DNA of 64,000 nt from Caldicellulosiruptor changbaiensis (GCF_003999255.1 NZ_CP034791.1:238501-302500); one strand, 5' to 3'; counted from the stretch's first letter, positions 53,190 through 62,636 are shown. Made by a program: numbers and translations. The notes: generated by a model from the sequence alone, not told the origin.

Positions 53190-54137
53190 ATGCCACCGAG
53201 AGTATACTTTGTAATCCCCTGTTTTAACGAAGAAGAAATGCTGCCTTTCACAATTCAAAAGATGGGTGAAAAACTGCAAAGCCTCATTGAAAAAGAGCTA
53301 ATTTCTGATAAAAGCAAAGTTGTCTTTGTTGACGATGGAAGCCGTGATAGAACGTGGGATCTAATCAAAGCTGCTGCAGAGGATAAGAGATTTTTGGGGG
53401 TCAAACTTTCGCGAAACTGTGGGCATCAAAACGCCCTTATGGCAGGAATGAGCTATGCTGTAAAGTTTGCTGATTGTATAATTACATTGGATGCTGATTT
53501 GCAGGACGATATCAATGTCATTGATGAGTTTATACAAAAGTACAAGGAAGGTTATGAGATTGTGTATGGAGTGAGAAGCAGCAGAAAAACAGATACGTTT
53601 TTCAAAAGGTTTACTGCAGAGGGCTTTTATAAACTAATGAAGGCATTTGGAGTTGAGATTGTTTTTAATCATGCTGATTACAGGCTCATGAGTAAAAGAG
53701 CAGTCCAGTATCTTTTGCAGTTTGAAGAGAGAAACTTGTTCTTAAGAGGTATGATTCCATTAATTGGCTTAAAATCAACAGTTGTCTACTATGAAAGGTT
53801 AGAAAGAGTAGCAGGGAAAACAAAGTATCCACTCAGAAAAATGCTATCTTTTGCTTTTGAAGGGATTACATCTTTTTCGGTAAAGCCCATAAAGTATATC
53901 ACAACAGCTGGTTTTTTGATGTTTTTGCTAAGTCTTGTAATTCTTATATATGCGATAGTACAGAAATTAAGAGGACAAGCTGTTACAGGCTGGACTTCGC
54001 TTACAATTTCAATTTGGTTTATAGGCGGGCTTCAGCTTGTTGCCTTAGGGCTCATTGGTGAGTATATTGGCAAAATTTATAAAGAGGTCAAAAGAAGACC
54101 TTTATACTTCATCGAGGAGATAGCGGGGGATGAATAA
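53190..54137 (+). CDS. GT2 polyprenyl-phosphate glycosyltransferase
   Basis: A 315-residue DPM1/GtrB-like enzyme: GT-A catalytic domain with FVDDGSRDRTW and TLDADLQDD, then two C-terminal membrane helices (about 235-258 and 268-290). It loads a sugar from a nucleotide onto polyprenyl phosphate on the inner face. The next two genes encode the flippase-like GtrA and a GT39-like transferase, giving a complete three-gene glycosylation module. AAAGGAG precedes the ATG. Confidence 0.9.
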   Translation: MPPRVYFVIPCFNEEEMLPFTIQKMGEKLQSLIEKELISDKSKVVFVDDGSRDRTWDLIKAAAEDKRFLGVKLSRNCGHQNALMAGMSYAVKFADCIITLDADLQDDINVIDEFIQKYKEGYEIVYGVRSSRKTDTFFKRFTAEGFYKLMKAFGVEIVFNHADYRLMSKRAVQYLLQFEERNLFLRGMIPLIGLKSTVVYYERLERVAGKTKYPLRKMLSFAFEGITSFSVKPIKYITTAGFLMFLLSLVILIYAIVQKLRGQAVTGWTSLTISIWFIGGLQLVALGLIGEYIGKIYKEVKRRPLYFIEEIAGDE

Positions 54138-54561
54138 TTTTAGCTATTTTGTAGAAAAGATAAATTTGTACAAAAAGCAAATAGTCCAGCTTGTGAAATT
54201 TTCGATAGTTGGGGTTATAAATACGGCAGTTGACTTTGCAGTATTTTTTCTTTTTTATTTTGTCTTTCATATCAGTTACTCACTCAGTCAGGTTTTTGGG
54301 TACACAAGCGGCATGATAAATAGCTTTATAATGAACAAAAAGTGGACATTTGAAGACAAAACCACCGGAAAAGTAATAATTACAAAGCTGTTAAAATTTG
54401 TGATTACAAACCTTGTTTCATTAGGATCTTCAATTGTTGTCTTAAAACTTTCAAAAACCTACCTATCAAATTCAATTTTAATCGCCAAAGTTCTTGCAAC
54501 TCTTTGCGCTCAAATGATAAACTATTTATCGTATAAGTATTGGGTATTTAACAAATTTTGA
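54130..54561 (+). CDS. GtrA-like membrane protein
   Basis: A 143-residue protein with four membrane helices and the family motifs QLVKFSIVGVINTAVDFAVF and FGYTSGMINSFIMNKKWTF. GtrA proteins are thought to flip polyprenyl-phosphate sugars. It overlaps the GT2 gene by 8 bases. Confidence 0.92.
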   Translation: MNNFSYFVEKINLYKKQIVQLVKFSIVGVINTAVDFAVFFLFYFVFHISYSLSQVFGYTSGMINSFIMNKKWTFEDKTTGKVIITKLLKFVITNLVSLGSSIVVLKLSKTYLSNSILIAKVLATLCAQMINYLSYKYWVFNKF

Positions 54562-54578
54562 AAGGGTAGGGTATGTGA

Positions 54579-56006
54579 ATGCAAAATACAGTAGGAAGAC
54601 TTGACACATTTTTTAGATACATTGTTGTAGTGCTTTTAGGATTAGCCATTGTTTTGTCATTTCAGTTTCGGATAGTTGCTCTTACACATAAGAAAATAAG
54701 TTTTGTTGTGATGGTTATTCTTCTTTTGTCAGCTTTTTTAATCTTTAATATTTGGCTTTTTATATTTCGAAAACTGGCAAACAAAAAACTCGCTATACTC
54801 TTGTTAATTCTTGTTATAGCAGCTCCAAGACTTATATGGATTTTTTTGATGCCAACAAAGCCGGTTTCGGACTATTTGTGTTTTTATTCCTATGCCCAAA
54901 AAGCTTCTCAAGGCTTTTTAAAAGGGTATGACATGACTTTTACACTCTTTAGGTTCAGATTTGGATATTCATTAATTTTGGCACTTGTTTTCAAGATTTT
55001 TGGAAGCAGCGTGATTGTAGGAAAACTTTTCAATGTGTTTCTTTCAGTAATTTTAGGACTTATCATATATTTTACTGTTGACTATCTTTTTGGCAAAGAA
55101 GCAGCCACATATTCAGCAGTTTTGTATGCCTTCTGGCCATCGCAGATAATGTATAATTCAGTTTTGGCGTCTGAACACCCATTTATTGTGTTTTTTATGC
55201 TGGGGCTGTATTTTTTGATAAGGACAATAAAAGAGAAAAAAGCTATTTTTGGCATATTTGCAGGAGTCCTTGTGGCAATTTCAAATCATATAAGACCTGT
55301 TGCTGTTGTGATCATAATTGCGATGGTTTTCTTGTTTGCACTAAAAGCTCTTTGTAAAGATTTTAAAACCTTAAAGATTGCTATCTTAAGTATAATTTCA
55401 TACGTTATTACATTCTATACATTAGGATATCTAATTTTTTGTCTCACAGGCATTCCTGTGTGGAAAACATCAATGGGGCTTAATCTCATGATTGGTACAG
55501 ACTATACAACATATGGTATGAACAATCCTAAACATTCTTTGTTTGTTAAAAAATATGCTTATGATTTTCAAAAGATGCACGGTGAGGCTATGAAAATAGG
55601 TTTAGAGAGACTCAGAAAAGAGACAAAAAAATTTATTGCTATTCTCCCTCGCAAACATGCTATTATCTGGGGCGATGATAGCTTTGGGTATTTTTGGAGT
55701 ACTTTTAAAGTTTACAAAACCACATATTTTGTTAATCTTGTAAAAATTCATCCAACCATTTTCTATATGTTCTCTCAGCTATACTACTATGTAATTTTGA
55801 TTTACATCATTTTAGGGATTCTCTCATCTAAAAAAAATGCCAACAAAGAAATTTTTCTTTTGTTAAATCTTATATTCCTTGGCTATGTTGTATTACACAT
55901 ATTTTTAGAAGTTCAGCCACGTTATCACTACCCTGCAATTTTTACACTCTTTTTATTAAGCGGCCAAGGGATAAAGTGGCTGAGAGAGAAATTAAAAAGA
56001 TTTTAA
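54579..56006 (+). CDS. GT39-like membrane glycosyltransferase (second copy)
   Basis: A 475-residue protein with about twelve membrane helices; KPVSDYLCFYSYA is the acidic exterior motif and LYAFWPSQIMYNSVLASEHP aligns with MPSRIFYSVLICTENLF of the divergent paralogue at 51.4 kb. Probably the final transferase of the GT2-GtrA module. Its stop overlaps the stop of the convergent radical-SAM gene. Confidence 0.75.
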   Translation: MQNTVGRLDTFFRYIVVVLLGLAIVLSFQFRIVALTHKKISFVVMVILLLSAFLIFNIWLFIFRKLANKKLAILLLILVIAAPRLIWIFLMPTKPVSDYLCFYSYAQKASQGFLKGYDMTFTLFRFRFGYSLILALVFKIFGSSVIVGKLFNVFLSVILGLIIYFTVDYLFGKEAATYSAVLYAFWPSQIMYNSVLASEHPFIVFFMLGLYFLIRTIKEKKAIFGIFAGVLVAISNHIRPVAVVIIIAMVFLFALKALCKDFKTLKIAILSIISYVITFYTLGYLIFCLTGIPVWKTSMGLNLMIGTDYTTYGMNNPKHSLFVKKYAYDFQKMHGEAMKIGLERLRKETKKFIAILPRKHAIIWGDDSFGYFWSTFKVYKTTYFVNLVKIHPTIFYMFSQLYYYVILIYIILGILSSKKNANKEIFLLLNLIFLGYVVLHIFLEVQPRYHYPAIFTLFLLSGQGIKWLREKLKRF

Positions 56007-56830
56007 TACTGTTCATAAAATTCTCTTGGCCCAAGATCAAATGCCTCTATGTTTTTCCCTAATACCAAGGACCTTCTTATGTCAAAACACAGACTGCATT
56101 TGTGAAGATAGCCTTTTTTCGCTTCATATCCAAAGTTTTCTTTAGCAAACCTGAAAAGCTCATGAATACCTTTTGTGTAGAGCATATTTACAAAAAAATA
56201 CTTTTTGTCATCAAGATCTTTTCCCAAGTCCTCAATAGAAATTTTGAATCCCACACATGGGTTTGGGATAAAATTTCCAAAAAGGTCCATATGAAAATGA
56301 GTCTTGCTGTTTAGTTCATGGCAGGGAGATGAGTTTTCGAGTATTTCCTCAATACTCTTTTTAGGGAAGAATTCTTCAAAAGTTTTTATTGCCCTTCCAT
56401 TTAATGTAAGGTAATAGCGCAAAGGTAGCGATTTTATATAGTTTACGCCAAAGGTATCAATATATTCTGAAAAGGAATGTGTTTCTTCAATGTCAAACCT
56501 TTTTATCTCAGGTAAAAAACCTTCTACCCACAGGAAGATTTCAATTCCAACATCTCTTAAAAGGTTTATTAACTTTAACACTTTTTTGAGCGGAATGTAT
56601 TCATTGTGAAATGGACTGATTGATACCAAAATAGTTTCTATTCCAAGACTTTTTAGCTCTTTTAGCTTTTGCTTTGCCTCTTTTTCATTTTCCACCCATG
56701 ATGCGTTTGTCTCAATGTACTCTATGTACACTCCATTTTCATTTGCCTTCTCTACAACCTTTTTAAGACCTTCAAAATTCAAAAAAGGCTCACCACCGCC
56801 TATATGAACAGAGTAAACTCCAAACTTTTT
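56003..56830 (-). pseudogene. Radical-SAM protein, 3' part (cut by IS1634-type element)
   Basis: The minus strand from 56830 encodes KFGVYSVHIGGGEPFLNFEG through SISPFHNEYIPL to EQY at 56003. It has the GGGEP motif of radical-SAM enzymes and C-terminal cysteines (SSPCHEL, NPCVGF, CSLCFDIR) that may bind a second cluster, but lacks the CxxxCxxC found on the other side of the insertion. An ORF start inside the insertion end (to 56869) could yield a truncated protein. Joined to 58812-59204 it gives a 331-residue protein. Confidence 0.85.
56606..56830. repeat. Left copy of a 225-bp direct repeat flanking the IS
   Basis: Reads GTGAAATGGACTG at 56606 and runs to ACTTTTT at 56830; the same 225 bases recur at 58812-59036. 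It is part of the radical-SAM coding region, duplicated when the element inserted. Confidence 0.9.
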
Positions 56831-56970
56831 CTTGACTTTGTCAGTTAGGAGGGGTTTTTGAGCTAACAAAAAATAACAAAGTCTTAATTTATGCGGGTTT
56901 TGAGAATAGAAAAATAAAAAATTTTAAAAATTGTAGTGGCAAATTATAGTCTGAAATATGCCATAAATAC

Positions 56971-56999
56971 TTGACATTTTGAATATTTTGTGGTACAAT
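56971..56999 (+). promoter_or_regulatory. Transposase promoter
   Basis: TTGACA (56971-56976), 17 bases, TACAAT (56994-56999), 30 bases before the transposase start. Confidence 0.7.
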
Positions 57000-57028
57000 T
57001 ACTCAAAATACCTTTGAGGAGTTACCAT

Positions 57029-58732
57029 ATGTTTGTCAAAATAACTAATGCTGGCTGTTACCAGTATGTTAGATTAGTCGAAAACTATCGTGAAAATGGC
57101 AAGGTAAAACAAAGAGTGTTATTTAATTTTGGTAGACTTGATCTTCTCAAAAGTGATCCTGCTTTTAAAAACATTGTAAAAAAACTATCTGATATTGTTG
57201 AAAGAACAACTACTAAGAATACAGAAGCTGTTACTATTGAATCTGAAGAGGATGTATCGGATGCAGTTATAAAAAATTGGGGATACATTGTATTCAGAAA
57301 GTTATGGGAAGAACTTGAAATAGATAAGTTTTTAAAAGAGAAAGCAACAAAAGGGAGAAAGATAAAATTTGATGTAGACAAAGTAAGTTTTTTAATGACC
57401 ATACAGAGATTGATAGAACCTATGAGCAAACTAAGAACTTATCATCAGAGAAATAAATATTTTGGATTTGAAGAGGATATAGATTTAAATCAGTTGTACA
57501 GGTGTTTAGATTTTCTTGACAGTATAAAAGAGGATTTAGAGACGTATCTGTATCAGAAAAATAGGGATTTATTTAAGATGGTAGTTGATGTAGTTTTTTA
57601 TGACGTGACGACAATATACTTTGAGAGTTGTAGAGCCGATGAACTTAAAAATTTTGGTTTTAGCAAAGACAACAAGATAAATGAAGTACAGGTTGTGTTA
57701 GGGCTTTTGGTAGACAAAGAAGGCAGGCCGATAGGTTATGAACTTTTTCCTGGCAATACAATAGATAGCAAGACAATGGTAAAGATACTGAGGAAACTGA
57801 AGGAAAAATTTAGTATAGATAAGATAGTGATAGTAGCAGACAAAGGGCTCAACAGCAGATTAAATTTAAAGATGATAAAAGAAGCGGGATACGATTATAT
57901 AGTAGCAAGCAGATTAAAGAATGCAAGTAAAGAAGTTTTAGATGAAGTATTTGAGCAAGAAGGATATAAAAGGCTTGATGGAAAAAGTTGTTTGAATGCT
58001 GAAGAAATTTATGGGGATGAATTCAAATATAAGGTATTGGAAAGAACAAATGTTATCAAGGATGAAGAGGGTAAAGAGTTTAAAATAGAAGAGAGACTGA
58101 TAATAACGTATTCAAGCAAGAGAGCTAAGAAAGACAAAGAAGACAGAGAGAGATTGGTATCAAAAGCCAAAGAGCTTTTAGAGAACAAAGGAAGTATAAC
58201 AGCCTTAGAGAAAAAAGGTGCGAGGAAATATTTGAAGAAGAAATCAAAGTCAGAAGAATATGTACTGGATGAGGAAGCGATAAAACGAGATGAGAAGTTT
58301 GACGGTTATTATGCAATACAAACGAGCAAAAAGGATATGGATGTAGAAGAAGTTTTAGGAGCATATCACGATTTATGGAAGATAGAACAGTCATTCAGAG
58401 TAATGAAAAGCTGTTTAGAAGTACGACCGATATATCACTTTACAGAAAGCAGAATAAAAGGACATTTTGTGATATGTTTTTTGGCATTTTTATTACAGAG
58501 GACATTGGAATATATTTTGAGGAAAAAAGGTAAAGGAATAAGTAGTGAAAGGATAATGGAAGCAATAGATTCAATGAACTTTTTTGAAATAGAGATAAAA
58601 GGGAAGAAATATTTGATAAAGCAAAGGACAGAAGAAGGAGCTGGAGATATACTGAATGTGATGAAGATAAAGGGGCCGAAAAATTTCATCACATATGAGG
58701 AAGGCTTAGAATTTATTGGTATTAGCAAATGA
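57029..58732 (+). CDS. IS1634-family DDE transposase
   Basis: A 567-residue transposase. The DDE triad can be placed at VVFYDVTTIYF (Asp), IVIVADKGLNS (Asp) and LWKIEQSFRVMKSCLEVRPI (Glu, with the Y-x2-R/K-type signature region). N-terminal VKITNAGCYQYVRLVENYRE is the family start. ATG 57029 follows GAGGAG; the frame is open upstream of it but overlaps the promoter. No frame disruption, so it is potentially active. Confidence 0.92.
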   Translation: MFVKITNAGCYQYVRLVENYRENGKVKQRVLFNFGRLDLLKSDPAFKNIVKKLSDIVERTTTKNTEAVTIESEEDVSDAVIKNWGYIVFRKLWEELEIDKFLKEKATKGRKIKFDVDKVSFLMTIQRLIEPMSKLRTYHQRNKYFGFEEDIDLNQLYRCLDFLDSIKEDLETYLYQKNRDLFKMVVDVVFYDVTTIYFESCRADELKNFGFSKDNKINEVQVVLGLLVDKEGRPIGYELFPGNTIDSKTMVKILRKLKEKFSIDKIVIVADKGLNSRLNLKMIKEAGYDYIVASRLKNASKEVLDEVFEQEGYKRLDGKSCLNAEEIYGDEFKYKVLERTNVIKDEEGKEFKIEERLIITYSSKRAKKDKEDRERLVSKAKELLENKGSITALEKKGARKYLKKKSKSEEYVLDEEAIKRDEKFDGYYAIQTSKKDMDVEEVLGAYHDLWKIEQSFRVMKSCLEVRPIYHFTESRIKGHFVICFLAFLLQRTLEYILRKKGKGISSERIMEAIDSMNFFEIEIKGKKYLIKQRTEEGAGDILNVMKIKGPKNFITYEEGLEFIGISK

Positions 58733-58811
58733 TGTAGTGACAAAATTGAGGTCCATATTTTGTCAATCCCAGTCCTCCCAAGCTTTTTGAGTTTCAAACT
58801 GACAAAGTCAA

Positions 58812-59036
58812 GTGAAATGGACTGATTGATACCAAAATAGTTTCTATTCCAAGACTTTTTAGCTCTTTTAGCTTTTGCTTTGCCTCTTTTTCATTTTCCA
58901 CCCATGATGCGTTTGTCTCAATGTACTCTATGTACACTCCATTTTCATTTGCCTTCTCTACAACCTTTTTAAGACCTTCAAAATTCAAAAAAGGCTCACC
59001 ACCGCCTATATGAACAGAGTAAACTCCAAACTTTTT
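58812..59036. repeat. Right copy of the 225-bp direct repeat
   Basis: Same 225 bases as 56606-56830, adjoining the right end of the IS. The host gene continues intact beyond 59036 to its start at 59204, showing that this copy is the one still joined to the gene's 5' part. Confidence 0.9.
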
Positions 59037-59204
59037 TAAGGTCTTAAAGACCTTGTCTGCCATCTGAGGAGTTATATACTCTTTTTTCCATGAAGGTGAG
59101 CTGTTGTAAAGACAATGCCGACACCTTGATGAGCAGTAGTAGTTTGTTATAACCCCGCCTGAATAAAGTCTGTCAATTTTGAGATTGCTATTTGAAACTG
59201 CCAT
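58812..59204 (-). pseudogene. Radical-SAM protein, 5' part
   Basis: Begins at 59204 with MAVSNSNLKIDRLYSGGV, has the cluster motif C24-SSR-C28-RH-C31, and GGGEPFLNFEG, then runs through the direct repeat to SISPFH and off into the IS, stopping soon after (58794). Exactly 131 codons lie before the junction and 201 (with stop) after it on the other side, so removal of the IS and one repeat copy restores frame. The function of the whole enzyme is not recognised. Confidence 0.85.
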
Positions 59205-59326
59205 AATCCCTACTTCCTCCTTATGCTTTTCAAAAGTGCTTGTCTTTTTTTGAAAACTATTATAATATTATTATGTTAGTTTTAGATTAAAAAATCAAAT
59301 TGATAAGTAGGAGGCAAAAGAACTTT

Positions 59327-59698
59327 ATGAAACTCTTTAATCTTTTGTTTGAGGTAGCTTTTGCGACAAACAACGCTCAAAGCTCATCAAATCAGGCACC
59401 AGCAGGGGCTACATGGGTGCTTGTGTTTACTCAACTAATTCTTCCACTGCTTTTGATGTTTGTCATCTTTTATATTTTTATCATCCTTCCCCAACGAAGA
59501 AGAGAAAAACAGTTCAGAGACATGATAAATTCACTCATTGTTGGTGATGAGATAGTAACAAACGGTGGAATTGTTGGAAAGATTGTGAATATCAAGGATG
59601 ACATCTTGACAATCGAGGTAGGGGCTGACAGGGTAAAGCTAAAGGTTTACAAATGGGCCGTAAAAGAAGTTTTGAAGAAGGCTGAGCCAAGAGATTAA
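59327..59698 (+). CDS. yajC: Preprotein translocase subunit YajC
   Basis: A 123-residue protein with one membrane helix (about 31-55: WVLVFTQLILPLLLMFVIFY) and the family motif LPQRRREKQFRDMINSLIVGDEIVTNGGIVG, in parts. It joins SecDF. AGGAGG (59309-59314) is 12 bases before ATG 59327. A GT39/radical-SAM region lies upstream; secDF is not in the window. Confidence 0.9.
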   Translation: MKLFNLLFEVAFATNNAQSSSNQAPAGATWVLVFTQLILPLLLMFVIFYIFIILPQRRREKQFRDMINSLIVGDEIVTNGGIVGKIVNIKDDILTIEVGADRVKLKVYKWAVKEVLKKAEPRD

Positions 59699-59730
59699 AA
59701 GTGAAAAAAATGCCATAAGCTAAAAGGAGA

Positions 59731-59769
59731 ATGGTTCTGAAGATTGTGGGCTTCAGAGCCATTTATTTT
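59731..59769 (+). terminator. Terminator after yajC
   Basis: ATGGTTCTGAAG (59731-59742) pairs with CTTCAGAGCCAT (59751-59762), one G-T pair, then TTATTTTT. Confidence 0.85.
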
Positions 59770-59807
59770 TAAAAAAAGACTTTATTTTTGAGAAAGAAGG
59801 AGTTGAG

Positions 59808-60641
59808 ATTGCCATTACAATTTCTGAGCTTCTTTCACTTCTTGAAAAGTATAGTCTTAAGCCAAATAAAAAACTTGGTCAAAATTTCTTGATTGATGAA
59901 AACATTGTAAGAAAGATAGTGAATCTTGCAAAGATTGATCAAAAAGAGGTTTTGGAGATTGGAGCAGGGCCGGGGACTTTGACAACATTTCTTTCTCAAA
60001 AGGCAAAAAAGGTTTTTGCAGTTGAGATTGACAAAAAGATTTTGAATGTCTTAAAAGAGGTTTGCCAAAATCTTTTAAATGTAGAGATAATAAATGAAGA
60101 TTTTCTTAAGCTTAATGTTAAAAATTTAACAAACAGTCAAAAACTCTGTGTTGTTGGCAATCTACCGTATTATGTAACTTCACAGATTCTATTCAAGTTA
60201 TTTGAGGACAGAAATTATATAGAGTCATTTACAATTATGGTTCAGAAGGAAGTTGCACAGAGACTTTTAGCAAAACCTGGTTCAAAAGACTATGGGATTT
60301 TGACAGTTGCAATGAACTTTTATTGTAAAGTAGAAGACTTCTTTCATGTTAGCAAGAATGTCTTTTTTCCAAGACCTGAGGTTGACTCAACTGTTTTAAA
60401 GGTAAGCTTCAAAGAAGATATTCCAGATGTTGATGAGAAAAAGTTTTTCAAGATAGTTCACGCTTGCTTTTCTACACGAAGAAAAACCATTTTGAACTCT
60501 CTTTCAAAGTCTCTTGAGATTGAAAAAGCAAAACTAAAGAGTATATTGGAAAAAGCTTCTTTGCAGGAAAATTTGAGGGCAGAGGATTTGAGTTTGGACC
60601 ATTTTGTAAGACTTTACAAAGAACTTGAAAGTAGAATTTAA
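59808..60641 (+). CDS. rsmA: 16S rRNA dimethyladenosine transferase KsgA/RsmA, apparent AUU start
   Basis: Methylates A1518 and A1519 of 16S rRNA. The family N-terminus ISELLSLLEKYSLKPNKKLG with QNFLID lies upstream of the first conventional start (TTG 59889), which would cut off the GQNFL motif. In that frame there is no ATG, GTG or TTG back to the stop at 59721; AAGGAG (59797-59802), 5 bases, ATT 59808 is the only well-placed start. The 277-residue product has the SAM loop EIGAGPGTLT, NLPYYVTSQ and the C-terminal rRNA-binding helices. A missed base just upstream could also explain this. Confidence 0.85.
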   Translation: MAITISELLSLLEKYSLKPNKKLGQNFLIDENIVRKIVNLAKIDQKEVLEIGAGPGTLTTFLSQKAKKVFAVEIDKKILNVLKEVCQNLLNVEIINEDFLKLNVKNLTNSQKLCVVGNLPYYVTSQILFKLFEDRNYIESFTIMVQKEVAQRLLAKPGSKDYGILTVAMNFYCKVEDFFHVSKNVFFPRPEVDSTVLKVSFKEDIPDVDEKKFFKIVHACFSTRRKTILNSLSKSLEIEKAKLKSILEKASLQENLRAEDLSLDHFVRLYKELESRI

Positions 60642-60721
60642 AATTGCAAGTCAAGTAAAAAGGGCTTTGCAACAATTGATATGTACAATTTCATTTTTAC
60701 ACATCGCCTTAATTTTTTATT

Positions 60722-60751
60722 TTGACATTTTCAGTTAAGTTAAGGTATAAT
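60722..60751 (+). promoter_or_regulatory. pckG promoter
   Basis: TTGACA (60722-60727), 18 bases, TATAAT (60746-60751). AATTGTACA follows at 60765-60773, and its complement TGTACAATT occurs at 60682-60690, a possible operator pair. Confidence 0.75.
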
Positions 60752-60804
60752 ATAATACAAATTGCAATTGTACAGAATAAAACTTGCAAGGTGGTGGAGA
60801 AAAG

Positions 60805-62571
60805 GTGGTAGAGGTGAACTTGCATCCGTCCGTGTATCAATGGATTGACGAGATGGCAAGGATTACAAAGCCAGACAAGATTGTCTGGATAGATGGATCT
60901 GAAGAGGAAAAAGAGAAGCTCATTAAAGAAGCTCTTCAGACGGGGGAGCTGATGGAGCTCAACCAGGAAAAGCTTCCAGGGTGTTATCTTCACAGAACAC
61001 ATCCGAGCGATGTTGCAAGGGTTGAAGACAGGACATTTATCTGCACTCCAACAAAAGAAGAGGCAGGTCCAACAAACAACTGGATGGACCCGAACGAGGC
61101 TTACAAGATGCTCTACTCACTTTTTGACGGTTCCATGAAAGGTCGAACAATGTATGTTGTTCCATACTTGATGGGACCTGTTGGGTCACCATATTCAAAA
61201 GTGGGCATTGAGCTGACAGACAGCATCTATGTTGTACTTAACTTAAGAATCATGGCGAGAATTGGCGATGTTGCGCTAAGACATCTTGGCTCTTCTCCTG
61301 ACTTTGTAAAAGGACTTCACTCAAAAGCAACACTTGACCCAGAGAAGAGGTACATCTGTCACTTTCCACAGGACAACACTATCATGAGCGTAAACTCAGG
61401 ATATGGTGGCAATGTCATTCTTTCCAAAAAATGTTTTGCGCTCAGAATTGCAAGCTACTTGGGGAAAAAAGAAGGCTGGATGGCAGAGCACATGCTAATT
61501 GTTGGAGTTGAAGACCCAAGCGGTAAAGTAACATACATCGCAGGTGCGTTCCCAAGCGCGTGTGGAAAGACAAACCTTGCAATGTTAATTCCGCCAGAGC
61601 CTCTCAAAAAGCTTGGATATAAGGTTTGGACTGTTGGCGACGACATTGCATGGATGAGAATAGGCGAGGATGGAAGACTTTGGGCAATCAACCCTGAGGC
61701 AGGGTTTTTTGGAGTTGCTCCTGGCACAAGCTACAAGACAAATCCGAATGCAATGGAGACAATAAAGAGAAATACTATATATACAAATGTTCTTTTAAAA
61801 GAAGATGGAACAGTTTGGTGGGAAGGCATGGATGGCGAAGTGCCAGAGCGAGGAATTGACTGGCTTGGAAGGCCGTGGACAAAAGACAGCGGCGAAAAGG
61901 GTGCTCACCCCAACGCAAGGTTCACAGCACCAGCTGCACAGTGTCCGTCAATCTCAAAAGAGTGGGAGAACCCAAAAGGTGTGCCAATTTCAGCTATCAT
62001 ATTTGGTGGAAGAAGAGCAAAGGTTGCTCCGCTTGTATATGAAGCGTTTGATTGGCAGCATGGTGTATATGTGGGTGCAACAATGGCGTCCGAGACAACA
62101 GCTGCTGCAATGGGCAAGGTGGGTGTAGTTCGTCGCGACCCAATGGCAATGCTTCCATTCTGTGGATATAATATGGCAGACTATTTTGCGCACTGGCTTG
62201 AGATGGGTAAAAAGATTCCAAAACCTCCAAAGATTTTCCATGTGAACTGGTTTAGACAAGACGAAAATGGCAAGTTCATCTGGCCAGGATTTGGTGAGAA
62301 CTTGAGAGTGCTCAAGTGGATAATCGAAAGATGTGAAGGTAAAGTAGGAGCAAAGGAAACACCAATTGGATATGTTCCATATGTTGATGATCTTTACTTA
62401 GAAGGTCTTGATATAGACAAAGAAACTGTTGAAAAACTTCTAGAGATAGACAAAGATTTATGGATCAAAGAAGCAGAGGATTCAAGGCAGTTTTTAAGCC
62501 AGTTTGGAGAAAGACTTCCCAAAGAGCTCATTGAAGAGAACGAAAAACTAAAACAAAGGCTTTTAAGGTAA
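60805..62571 (+). CDS. pckG: Phosphoenolpyruvate carboxykinase (GTP)
   Basis: A 588-residue GTP-dependent enzyme that interconverts oxaloacetate and PEP. Kinase-1a loop FPSACGKTNLAM, kinase-2 VGDDIAW, GTP-site region FGGRR and the reactive-Cys loop are all present; length and NNWMDPNEAYKML match PckG, not the ATP form PckA. TTG 60784 overlaps the ribosome binding site GGTGGAG, so GTG 60805 is the better start. It has its own promoter. Confidence 0.95.
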   Translation: MVEVNLHPSVYQWIDEMARITKPDKIVWIDGSEEEKEKLIKEALQTGELMELNQEKLPGCYLHRTHPSDVARVEDRTFICTPTKEEAGPTNNWMDPNEAYKMLYSLFDGSMKGRTMYVVPYLMGPVGSPYSKVGIELTDSIYVVLNLRIMARIGDVALRHLGSSPDFVKGLHSKATLDPEKRYICHFPQDNTIMSVNSGYGGNVILSKKCFALRIASYLGKKEGWMAEHMLIVGVEDPSGKVTYIAGAFPSACGKTNLAMLIPPEPLKKLGYKVWTVGDDIAWMRIGEDGRLWAINPEAGFFGVAPGTSYKTNPNAMETIKRNTIYTNVLLKEDGTVWWEGMDGEVPERGIDWLGRPWTKDSGEKGAHPNARFTAPAAQCPSISKEWENPKGVPISAIIFGGRRAKVAPLVYEAFDWQHGVYVGATMASETTAAAMGKVGVVRRDPMAMLPFCGYNMADYFAHWLEMGKKIPKPPKIFHVNWFRQDENGKFIWPGFGENLRVLKWIIERCEGKVGAKETPIGYVPYVDDLYLEGLDIDKETVEKLLEIDKDLWIKEAEDSRQFLSQFGERLPKELIEENEKLKQRLLR

Positions 62572-62586
62572 ACAATCACCAAATTC

Positions 62587-62633
62587 AAGACCTCCTTCAT
62601 ATACTGATACAAAGGGTGTGAAGGAGGTCTTTT
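62587..62633 (+). terminator. Hairpin after pckG that also covers the next gene's RBS
   Basis: AAGACCTCCTTCA (62587-62599) and TGAAGGAGGTCTT (62619-62631), a perfect 13-bp stem followed by TTGTTTTG. It looks like a terminator, but its right arm contains AAGGAGGT, the ribosome binding site of the gene starting at 62637. Confidence 0.75.
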
Positions 62634-62636
62634 GTT

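Larger units (their letters stand above)
56832..58811 (+). mobile_element. IS1634-type (IS4 superfamily) insertion sequence
   Basis: About 1980 bp between terminal inverted repeats TTGACTTTGTCAGTT (56832-56846) and AACTGACAAAGTCAA (58797-58811), a perfect 15-bp pair. It carries one transposase gene and is flanked by a 225-bp direct repeat of host DNA. Long, variable target duplications are a reported property of IS1634. One base (56831) is ambiguous between element and flank. Confidence 0.92.

Noticed and set aside
59889..60641. KsgA starting at TTG 59889
   Set aside because: This start removes the conserved KKLGQNFL segment needed by the family, and there is no ribosome binding site in front of it.
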